A stretch of DNA of 64,000 nucleotides from Acidobacteriota bacterium (GTDB lineage Bacteria > Acidobacteriota > Thermoanaerobaculia > UBA5066). The stretch covers positions 1 to 64,000 of the forward strand of contig RHKY01000007.1 of assembly GCA_008363385.1 (NCBI GenBank), in the 5' to 3' direction. A program made the translations under genes and the position numbers. Positions 9,338 through 16,314 of the stretch are shown piece after piece (the first letter of the stretch is position 1; each line of letters starts with the position of its first letter). The notes below the pieces were generated by a model. That model saw only the letters and a program-made list of their open reading frames with translations. It was not told where the DNA came from and searched no databases.

Positions 9338-10107
9338 CGGAGGAGCCCCCGGCGGGACAGCTGCACCCGCTCCAGCGCGCGCATCCCGGTGTCCAGCCCG
9401 AGCCCGATGAACCCGATGACGACCATCGCCGCGACGACGAGGTCGTACCGGAGGTTGTTCCGCGCGTCGTTCACCTGGAAGCCGAGGCCCGACTGGACGC
9501 CGAGCATCTCCGCCGCCACGACGACGACCCAGGAGACGCCGAGGGCCAGGCGGAGGCCCGTGAGGATCTGCGGCAGGGCGGCCGGGAAGAGGACGCGCGT
9601 GACGAGGGCGAAACCCCTCACGCCGAAGTTGGCGGCCGACCGGAGGTACTTCTGGTCGACCGCCGCGACGGCGGAGGCGGTGGCGGTCGTGATCGTGAAG
9701 AACGACGAGAGGAAGATGAGGAAGATCGCCGCCAGGTCGCTCGGGTCGAACCACCTCACGGAGCCGAAGAGGAGGGTGGCGATCGGCAGCCAGGCGATGG
9801 GGGAGATCGGGCGGAGAAGCTGGATGTTCGGGTTGACGAGCTGGTTCAGCGGGCCGACGCGGCCGAGGAGGATGCCGAGCGGGACGCCCAGCGCCGTGGC
9901 GATCGCGAAGCCCCACGCGACGCGGAAGACGGACGCCACGATGTTCTTCACCAGGATCCCCTGCCGGAGGAGCTCCGTCAGGCCGAGCCAGGTGAGGTAG
10001 GGACCGGGGACGTCGGTCCTCTTGTTCCCGAGCGTGGCCAGCTGCCAGACGAGGAGGAAGGCGGCCATCCCGAGGACCGGGCGGACCCAGCGTCGGAACC
10101 GGCTCAC
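9334..10107 (-). CDS. ABC transporter permease (SsuC/TauC/NrtB type)
   Basis: A 257-residue inner-membrane permease with about six TM helices. An N-terminal anchor (LGMAAFLLVWQLATLG) precedes the BPD_transp_1 core. The EAA-like loop that contacts the ATPase is ANFGVRGFALVTRVLFPAALP, giving the usual G-x-x-x-x-x-x-x-P spacing. GTG start seven bases after the binding-protein stop; its own stop overlaps the ATPase start. The three transporter genes therefore form one tightly coupled unit. Confidence 0.9.
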   Translation of the reverse strand: MSRFRRWVRPVLGMAAFLLVWQLATLGNKRTDVPGPYLTWLGLTELLRQGILVKNIVASVFRVAWGFAIATALGVPLGILLGRVGPLNQLVNPNIQLLRPISPIAWLPIATLLFGSVRWFDPSDLAAIFLIFLSSFFTITTATASAVAAVDQKYLRSAANFGVRGFALVTRVLFPAALPQILTGLRLALGVSWVVVVAAEMLGVQSGLGFQVNDARNNLRYDLVVAAMVVIGFIGLGLDTGMRALERVQLSRRGLLR

Positions 10108-10114
10108 GCGCGCC

Positions 10115-11317
10115 TCACTTCGGGGCCTCCGCCGCGCCCGCCGCCTTTGCCGCCGCGGCCTTCTCCCGCTCGCCCGCGTGGGCCGCCTCGGCGAAGGAGG
10201 GGTCGCAGTAGTCGAGGAAGCCGAACGGGTCGTCCTTCGTCACGGGGCGGAAGTCGAAGTAGCCCAGCCTCTCGGCGTACCGCTGGATCTCCTCGAAGTC
10301 CTTCGCGGCCGGGAGGAGGTCCGTGTACTTCACCCGGTCCGGGGGGTGCGAGAGGACGAACTTCAGGAGCTCGGGGTCCTGGTTGTAGTGCTCGCGCCGG
10401 GCGGCGATCGCCGCGGCCTGCATCCGGTGACTCCTCCCGAACCCGTCGGGCAGAAGGGCGAGGAGGTCGCGCCCCGGGGTCCCCGGGACCACGTCGCTGG
10501 CGGACGCCACCCCCGGCGCGAGGTCCTCCCCCGGGGCGTCGATCCACTCGCCGGAGGCGGCGATCCCCCGGACCAGCTCCTCGACGATCCCCCGGTTCTC
10601 CTTGATCAGGTCCTCGTGGACCGCCAGGACGCACGAGATGAAGCTCGGCCAGATGTCCTTCGTGAAGTAGAGGACCCGGCCGTACCCCTCCATCTCGGCC
10701 TTGGCCGGGAACGGCTCACCGACGACGAAGGCGTCGATCTGCCCCATCTTCAGGGCGGCCGGCATCTCGGGGGGCGGGAAGTCGACGAGCGTGACGTCGT
10801 CCGGGCCGAAGCCGTGCTTCTCCTTCAGCCGCTCGACGAGGATCCGCTGGTTGGAGTAGCGGTGCGGGATGGCGATCCGTTTCCCCTTCAAGTCGGCGAA
10901 GCTGCGGTACGGCGAGTCGGTCCGGACCATGAACGTCGTCCCGTCCCGGTGCCCGAGGTGGACGATCTTCACCGGGACCCCCTTGCGGTTCATCACCATC
11001 GCGAGCGGCGCGAGGATGAAGCTCGCCTTCAGGTTCCCGGCGGTCATGTCCTCGACGATGGCCGAGAAGTTCGTGTACCGCCGCGAGACGAAGCGGGAGC
11101 CGGACTCCGAGTGCTGGGTCACCCAACTGGTGACCGGGCAGGTCAGGTGTCACGTCACCGGGAGGTGCCCGACGAGGAGCTCCCCGCGATCGGAGGCCGC
11201 GGGCGCCAGGCGTTTCTTCAGGGCCGTCACGCCGCCGTGGGTCAGCCTCACGTGGAGGAGCGTGACGGCGGCCAGGAGCAGCCCCGCCGCCGTGATCGGG
11301 ACGAGCTTCCTCTTCAA
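10115..11317 (-). CDS. ABC transporter substrate-binding protein with an in-frame UGA read as selenocysteine (SaoB-like)
   Basis: Read through a TGA at 11150-11152 this is a 400-residue protein with Sec at position 56; ordinary gene calling would give only the 335 residues after a GTG at 11122. From the TTG at 11317 it starts MKRKLVPITAAGLLLAAVTL (signal anchor) and reaches VGHLPVT-U-HLTCPVTSW, a UxxxC motif. The body is the NMT1/NrtA/SsuA periplasmic-binding fold, with VKIVHLGHRDGTTFMVR, FADLKGKRIAIPHRYS and QIDAFVVGEPFPAKAEME. The 335-residue version would lack signal peptide and first strand and could not be exported. From memory, unchecked, relatives have Cys at the UGA position, and the NCBI name SaoB covers such (seleno)proteins in organometal handling. 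No selA/B/C/D lies in the window. Confidence 0.82.
11117..11149 (-). promoter_or_regulatory. Bacterial SECIS-like stem-loop just downstream of the in-frame UGA
   Basis: Read on the minus strand, 14 bases after the TGA begins a perfect 7-bp stem, GGTCACC paired with GGTGACC (11129-11135 with 11117-11123), closing a 5-base loop AGTTG (11124-11128). The apical loop starts 21 bases after the UGA and has G at its second position. This fits the general bSECIS model: 16-37 bases to a small loop with a G in its first two positions. SelB would bind here to deliver Sec-tRNA. Confidence 0.78.
11150..11152 (-). other. In-frame UGA, predicted selenocysteine codon
   Basis: TGA between ACG (Thr) and CAC (His) in the same frame as both the upstream signal-anchor codons and the downstream binding domain. 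The flanking residues VGHLPVT and HLTCPVT look like one conserved motif, with no shift of frame or loss of coding character on either side. Confidence 0.82.
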
Positions 11318-11326
11318 GGTCCGGGG

Positions 11327-11332
11327 ATGATA
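11327..11332 (-). promoter_or_regulatory. Possible -10 box (TATCAT) for the UGA-containing transporter operon
   Basis: TATCAT on the minus strand ends nine bases before the TTG at 11317, where no Shine-Dalgarno is present. A transcript starting here would be essentially leaderless, which supports the TTG as the true start. The nearest upstream in-frame stop is at 11360-11362. Confidence 0.4.
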
Positions 11333-11359
11333 CGGCGTCTCTGGCCCGCCCGGGCGCCC

Positions 11360-12262
11360 CTACAGGCCCTGGGTCGCCTCCTGGTAGTCGCTCCAGGACT
11401 CCCAGGCGTCCCACGCGACGAAGGCGGTGGCCACCCCCTTGAGGGCCCACTTTCCCCCGGTCGCGAGCGCCCGGCCGGTCCTCGCCGTGGCCTGCTGTGC
11501 GGCGGCGACCTCCGCGCGCGCGGTCGCCTTGGCGATCGACTTCGGCGTCGCGCTCCGCCGCGCGATCAGGTCCGCCTGCCGCCGCAGGTCGATCTCGGCG
11601 TTGTGGAGCATCGTGCCGTAGTCCTTCCCGATCTCCGCGGCGAGCTCCGAGCCCCCTTCGGCGAGCGTCTTGGCCCCCTCCTTCAGCGGCTCCTGCGCGC
11701 ACTTCCAGGCGACCACCTTCGCCGTGCTCCCCTGGTTCATCTCCTTGATGAAGGTGGCGACGATGCTGTACGGGATGCTGACGACGGGAGGCGCCCCGAT
11801 CTTGACGATGAGGTCCGCGGCGAGCTTGATCCGCGCCAGGTCCCGGATGGCGTTCGCGGTGATCGCCGCCACCTCGCGGTTGATCCTCCCGGCGTCCGCG
11901 AACATCGTCTGGAGGTTCTCGATCGACCCCTGCCGGACCCGGTCCATCGCCGCGAGGTAGGCCGCCAGCTCGCCGCCTCCTTCGAACGACCTGCGGATCG
12001 CCGTGCCCAGGAACTCCGACGTCATCTGGGCGGCCCGCCGGTCGATCTCCTCGCGCCGGGCGGTCTGAACCTCCACGGTTCCCGGCTTCTCCTTCCAGAA
12101 GAGGAGCGTGTACGTCACGTTGAGGACCGTGGAGTCGTTGTACTCGACCCACTTCAGCGAGGTCGTGTCGGACATCGCCTTGGCCACTGCGGCCGACCGC
12201 AGGAACCGGAGCGTGGTCGGCAGGTCCAGGAGGAGGACGGGCAGCTTGACGGGGTCGGGCAT
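11360..12262 (-). CDS. Uncharacterised 300-residue helical protein
   Basis: I do not recognise this protein. A good ribosome site (GGAG seven bases before the ATG at 12262) fixes the start. There is no signal peptide. It begins with a short hydrophobic strand (KLPVLLLDLPTTL); the middle (about 85-240) is amphipathic Ala/Arg/Glu/Lys-rich helix, with a glycine-rich segment (VKIGAPPVVSIPYSIVATF) that could touch a membrane. It ends with helical WALKGVATAFVAWDAWESWS followed by DYQEATQGL. The hydrophobic C-terminal segment and long helices would suit a pore-forming or secreted effector-like protein, but no motif proves that. It is divergent from the dehydrogenase gene and sits just upstream of the transporter operon without overlapping it. 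Confidence 0.65.
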   Translation of the reverse strand: MPDPVKLPVLLLDLPTTLRFLRSAAVAKAMSDTTSLKWVEYNDSTVLNVTYTLLFWKEKPGTVEVQTARREEIDRRAAQMTSEFLGTAIRRSFEGGGELAAYLAAMDRVRQGSIENLQTMFADAGRINREVAAITANAIRDLARIKLAADLIVKIGAPPVVSIPYSIVATFIKEMNQGSTAKVVAWKCAQEPLKEGAKTLAEGGSELAAEIGKDYGTMLHNAEIDLRRQADLIARRSATPKSIAKATARAEVAAAQQATARTGRALATGGKWALKGVATAFVAWDAWESWSDYQEATQGL

Positions 12263-12400
12263 CGGCACACTCCTCAGGGCTCCGGGCGGACCCGGGCCTC
12301 GTCGTCCGCTCCTGGCGTGACGGCAAAGATGGGGAGGAGGGGCCGGCGTGTCAAGGGTCGGGTTGCGCGCCGGAGGGCCCATCGGTTGAAATCCGCCCCC

Positions 12401-14434
12401 ATGCCCGAGAACCCGGCGCCCGCCGTCGTCCCGCCCGCCTCGTCGGTCGACGGCTTCTCCCCGGACGAGCTGAGGGACCTCTACCGGCGGATCCTCTTCC
12501 CGCGCCTGATCGAGGAGAAGATGCTCGTCCTCCTCCGGCAGGGGCGGCTGTCGAAGTGGTTCTCGGGGATCGGGCAGGAGGCGATCTCGGTCGGCGTCGT
12601 CTCGGCCCTGCGCGGCGACGACTGGATCCTCCCGACGCACCGCAACCTGGGCGTCTTCACCGGCCGGGGGCTCGACCTCGTGAGGCTCCTCCGCCAGCTG
12701 ATGGGCAAGGACGGGGGCTTCTCGAAGGGGCGCGAGCGCTCCTTCCACTTCGGGTACCTCCCCGCCCGGATCGTCGGGATGATCAGCCACCTCGGGTCGA
12801 TGCTCCCCGTGGCCGACGGCCTGGCGCTCGCGGCGCGCCTGAAGGGGACGGACACAGTGGCCGCCGCCTTCTGCGGGGACGGGGCGACGAGCGAGGGGGA
12901 CTTCCACGAGGCGCTCAACCTCGCCGCCGTCTGGAAGCTCCCGGTCCTCTTCGTGATCGAGAACAACTCCTACGGCCTCTCGACGCACGTCTCCGAGCAG
13001 TACGCCTGCGCCGACCTCGCCGACCGCGCCGTCGGCTACGGGATGCCGGGCGTGATCGTGGACGGCAACGACCTCCTCGCCGTCGTCGGCGCGGTGCGCG
13101 AGGCGGCGGCGCGGGCCCGCGCGGGCGGGGGGCCCTCGCTCCTCGAGCTCAAGACGTTCCGGATGCGCGGGCACGAGGAGGCCTCGGGGACGGCCTACAT
13201 CCCCAAGGAGCTGTTCGAGGCGTGGGCGAGGAAGGACCCGATCCTCAGGCTCGAGACCCAGCTCTTCTCGCGCGGGGTCCTGACTCCCGACGGGGCGGCC
13301 GCGCTGAGGCTCTCGATGAAGGAGGCGGTCGACGCGGCGGTCGACGAGGCGTACGCCAGCCGCGAGCCTCACTCCACGGCCGAGGCGGAGCTCGCCGACG
13401 TCCACGCGCCGCTCCCCGAGGGGGCCGGGCGGAGGCCGCTCGACCCCGCGGTCGTCCCCTCCGCGCCGGAGGTGAGGTACGTCGACGCCATCGCGCAGGG
13501 CCTGCGCCAGGCGATGCGCGAGAGCGAGAAGGTCGTCCTCCTCGGCCAGGACATCGGGCAGTACGGCGGCGCCTTCAAGGTGACGCAGGGCTTCGTCGAG
13601 GAGTTCGGGACGGAGCGCGTGAGGAACACGCCGATCATCGAGTCGGGGGCGCTCGGGGCGGCGCTCGGCCTGTCGCTCGACGGCTTCACGCCGATGGTCG
13701 AGATGCAGTTCGGCGACTTCATCAGCTGCGGCTTCAACCAGATCGTCAACAACCTCGCGAAGAAGCACTACCGCTGGGGGGCGCGCGTGGCCGTCGTCGT
13801 CCGCTGCCCCGTGGGCGGCGGCATGGGGGCCGGGCCGTTCCACTCGCAGAACGTGGAGGCCTGGTTCACGCACGTGGCGGGGCTCAAGGTCGTCGCCCCG
13901 TCGACCCCGCTCGACGCCAAGGGGCTCCTCCTGGCCGCCTTCGAGGACGGCAACCCCGTCCTCTACCTCGAGCACAAGTTCCTCTACCGCTCCTCGAAGG
14001 GGCGAGTGCCGGAGGGGTACTACACCGTCCCGATCGGCAAGGCCGCGGTCGTCCGCGAGGGGCGGGACGTCACCGTCGTGACGTACGGCGTGGGCGTCGT
14101 CTGGGCGCTCGGGGCCGCCGCGACGCTCCACAAGGAGGGGAAGGAGGTCGAGGTGATCGACCTCCGGACGCTCCTGCCGTGGGACCGGGAGACGGTCCTT
14201 GCGAGCGTGAGGAAGACGAGCCGCCTCCTCGTCCTCCACGAGGCGCCGACGACGGGAGGGTTCGGAGCGGAGGTGGCCGCGACCGTCTCCGAGCGGGCGT
14301 TCGAGTGGCTGGACGCCCCCGTCGTCCGCCTCGGCGCCCTCGACACTCCGACGCCTTTCAGCCGCCTCCTCGAGGAGACCTTCCAGCCGAAGGGGAGGCT
14401 CCTCCCCGCGCTGCGCCGCCTCCTCGCCTACTGA
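12401..14434 (+). CDS. Fused 2-oxoacid dehydrogenase E1 (alpha and beta subunits in one chain)
   Basis: A 677-residue thiamine-diphosphate enzyme. Residues 20-340 are the alpha subunit, with the ThDP/Mg motif GDGATSEGDFHEALNLA ending in VIENN and the phosphorylation-loop region FRMRGHEEASGTAYIP. Residues about 350-675 are the beta subunit, with VVLLGQDIGQYGGAFKVTQG, ESGALGAALGLSLDG, MQFGDFI and the C-terminal LHEAPTTGGFGAEVAAT. Fused E1 proteins occur in several bacterial phyla and act on pyruvate or branched-chain 2-oxoacids. No E2 or E3 gene is nearby, so the substrate cannot be told. ATG with no Shine-Dalgarno; TGAAAT lies eight bases upstream. Confidence 0.9.
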   Translation: MPENPAPAVVPPASSVDGFSPDELRDLYRRILFPRLIEEKMLVLLRQGRLSKWFSGIGQEAISVGVVSALRGDDWILPTHRNLGVFTGRGLDLVRLLRQLMGKDGGFSKGRERSFHFGYLPARIVGMISHLGSMLPVADGLALAARLKGTDTVAAAFCGDGATSEGDFHEALNLAAVWKLPVLFVIENNSYGLSTHVSEQYACADLADRAVGYGMPGVIVDGNDLLAVVGAVREAAARARAGGGPSLLELKTFRMRGHEEASGTAYIPKELFEAWARKDPILRLETQLFSRGVLTPDGAAALRLSMKEAVDAAVDEAYASREPHSTAEAELADVHAPLPEGAGRRPLDPAVVPSAPEVRYVDAIAQGLRQAMRESEKVVLLGQDIGQYGGAFKVTQGFVEEFGTERVRNTPIIESGALGAALGLSLDGFTPMVEMQFGDFISCGFNQIVNNLAKKHYRWGARVAVVVRCPVGGGMGAGPFHSQNVEAWFTHVAGLKVVAPSTPLDAKGLLLAAFEDGNPVLYLEHKFLYRSSKGRVPEGYYTVPIGKAAVVREGRDVTVVTYGVGVVWALGAAATLHKEGKEVEVIDLRTLLPWDRETVLASVRKTSRLLVLHEAPTTGGFGAEVAATVSERAFEWLDAPVVRLGALDTPTPFSRLLEETFQPKGRLLPALRRLLAY

Positions 14435-14513
14435 GAGGCTCCGGCGCCGCTCCGGCCGGCTCCGCTGGGGGGCCCGGAGTCCCCTGGGAGCCCGAATCAC
14501 GGGCCGCCGGTGC

Positions 14514-14519
14514 GAGAAT
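14514..14519 (+). promoter_or_regulatory. Possible -10 box (GAGAAT) upstream of the M28 peptidase gene
   Basis: GAGAATCC lies 43 bases before the peptidase ATG, in the 128-bp gap after the dehydrogenase gene. The same GAGAATCC string recurs before other starts in the window (39000, 61905, 37241). Confidence 0.3.
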
Positions 14520-14562
14520 CCCCGCTCGCGTCCGGCTCCGGCCGGGGCCGAGAAGGAGCCGA

Positions 14563-16239
14563 ATGAGAAGAGCCGCTCGCACCCGCCTCCAGGCCGGCGT
14601 CCTCGCCGTGGCCGTCGCCCTCCTGCCGGGCTCCCCGGCCGCGGCGGAGGGTCCGGAGAAGGTCGACCTCGACGCGGTGACCCGGATCCGGCTCGAGGGG
14701 CTCCAGCGCGGCAAGGGGATGGAGACCGCCGCGAAGCTGTGCGACGAGATCGGGCCGCGCCTGACGGGCTCGCCCGCCTACCGGAAGGCCGCCGAGTGGG
14801 CGAAGGGCCAGCTCTCGGAGTGGGGGCTCGCGAACGCCCGCGTGGAGCCGTTCGAGTTCGGGAGGGGGTGGGTCCTCGAGCGGGCCGCGGTGCACATGCT
14901 CGTCCCGCAGGCGACGCCGGTCGAGGCCTGGCCGAAGGCCTTCACGCCCGGGACGGACGGGCCGAAGAGCGGCCCGGCGGTCCTCCTGAAGGTGGAGAAG
15001 GAGGAGGACCTCGCCTCCTGGAAGGGGAAGCTCGCCGGGAAGGTCGTCCTCCTGGGCGACGTGCCCGAGGCCCGTCCGGGCGAGAAGCCCGACTCGGAGC
15101 GGTACACCGACGAGGAGCTGGCGAAGCTCTCCCGGTACGAGCCGCGCGACGGCCGGCGCCCGAGGGACCGGGACCGGATGCGCCGCGAGTACCAGCTCCG
15201 GCGGAAGCTGGCCGCCTTCCTCGCAGAGGAGAAGGTCCTCGCGGTCCTCGAGCCCTCCCGCGGCGACGACGGCACCGTCTTCGCGCAGGGGGGCGGGACG
15301 TGGAAGCCGGGCGAACCCGAGGGTGTCCCGACGCTCGTCGTGGCCGCCGAGCCGTACGGGCGGATGGCGCGCCTCGCCGGGAAGAAGGTGCCGGTCGAGG
15401 TCGAGGTGGACGTCGTGGCGCGCTTCACCGAGCCGGACCCGCTGGCCGCCGTCAACGTCCTCGCCGAGATCCCGGGGACCGACCGGAAGGACGAGGTCGT
15501 GATGATCGGGGCCCACCTCGACTCGTGGCACGCGGGAACCGGCGCCACGGACAACGCCGCCGGCGTGGCGGCCGTGATGGAAGCCGCGCGGATCCTGAAG
15601 GCCGCGGGGCTCTCGCCCCGCAGGACGATCCGCGTGGCGCTCTGGGGAGGGGAGGAGCAGGGGTTCCTCGGCTCGCGGGCCTACGTGGACCGAGAGATCG
15701 CCAGCCGGCCGGCGCCCCCGGCGGGCGAGCGCGACGGCGGCCTCCCCGACTGGATGCGCGGGGCGCGCGGCGGGCCGCTCACGTTGAAGCCGGGGCACGC
15801 GAAGCTCTCGGCCTACTTCAACCTCGACAACGGGGCCGGGAAGGTCCGCGGCGTCTACACGCAGGAGAACGCGGCGCTCGAGCCCGTCTTCGAGGCGTGG
15901 CTGGCCCCGCTCGCCGACCTCGGAGCCGCCACCGTGACGAACCGCTCGACGGGCGGGACGGACCACCAGCCGTTCGACCAGGCGGGGATCCCCGCCTTCC
16001 AGTTCGTCCAGGACCAGCTCGAGTACATGACCCGGACGCACCACTCGAACGTGGACGTCCTGGAGAGGATCCCGCCGGCCGACCTCTCGCAGGCCGCGGT
16101 CGTGGTCGCGACGTTCGCCTGGAACGCGGCCCAGCGCGACGCGAAGCTGCCGAGGAAGCCGGTCCCCCCGTCGCCCGCGCCCGGGGCCCCGGAGAGCGGC
16201 CCCGACCGCGCGGCGGCGCCGGCGCCGGGGGACCGCTAG
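14563..16239 (+). CDS. Secreted M28 family zinc aminopeptidase
   Basis: A 558-residue exported peptidase. AAGGAG precedes the ATG by the normal distance. The signal peptide ends near PGSPAAAEG. A PA-like insert domain (about 100-300) precedes the catalytic fold. Zinc ligands and catalytic residues are visible: His and Asp in GAHLDSWHAG, Asp in ATDNAAG, the Glu pair in WGGEEQGFLGSRAY, Asp in FNLDNGAGK, and the final His in TRTHHSNVD. The family removes N-terminal amino acids or splits short peptides outside the cytoplasm. The Pro/Ala-rich tail after the fold is probably disordered. Confidence 0.92.
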   Translation: MRRAARTRLQAGVLAVAVALLPGSPAAAEGPEKVDLDAVTRIRLEGLQRGKGMETAAKLCDEIGPRLTGSPAYRKAAEWAKGQLSEWGLANARVEPFEFGRGWVLERAAVHMLVPQATPVEAWPKAFTPGTDGPKSGPAVLLKVEKEEDLASWKGKLAGKVVLLGDVPEARPGEKPDSERYTDEELAKLSRYEPRDGRRPRDRDRMRREYQLRRKLAAFLAEEKVLAVLEPSRGDDGTVFAQGGGTWKPGEPEGVPTLVVAAEPYGRMARLAGKKVPVEVEVDVVARFTEPDPLAAVNVLAEIPGTDRKDEVVMIGAHLDSWHAGTGATDNAAGVAAVMEAARILKAAGLSPRRTIRVALWGGEEQGFLGSRAYVDREIASRPAPPAGERDGGLPDWMRGARGGPLTLKPGHAKLSAYFNLDNGAGKVRGVYTQENAALEPVFEAWLAPLADLGAATVTNRSTGGTDHQPFDQAGIPAFQFVQDQLEYMTRTHHSNVDVLERIPPADLSQAAVVVATFAWNAAQRDAKLPRKPVPPSPAPGAPESGPDRAAAPAPGDR

Positions 16240-16270
16240 CCCCGGTCCGGGGGGTAGGCGCGCTGCGCCG

Positions 16271-16302
16271 CAGGGGGGTCCGGCACGTTGCCGGCCCCCC
16301 TG
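16271..16302. terminator. GC hairpin between convergent genes
   Basis: CAGGGGGG pairs with CCCCCCTG and an inner CCGGCA with TGCCGG around a CGT loop; one T is bulged on the left arm. It lies between the M28 and kinase stops and could end both transcripts. No T tract follows. Confidence 0.55.
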
Positions 16303-16314
16303 GACATCATCGCT

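Noticed and set aside
11122-11152. Reading the binding-protein gene as a pseudogene with a nonsense mutation
   Set aside because: Both sides of the TGA keep motif and coding bias, the operon is otherwise intact, and a bSECIS-like hairpin lies at the right distance. A plain stop remains possible only if the genome lacks selenocysteine genes.
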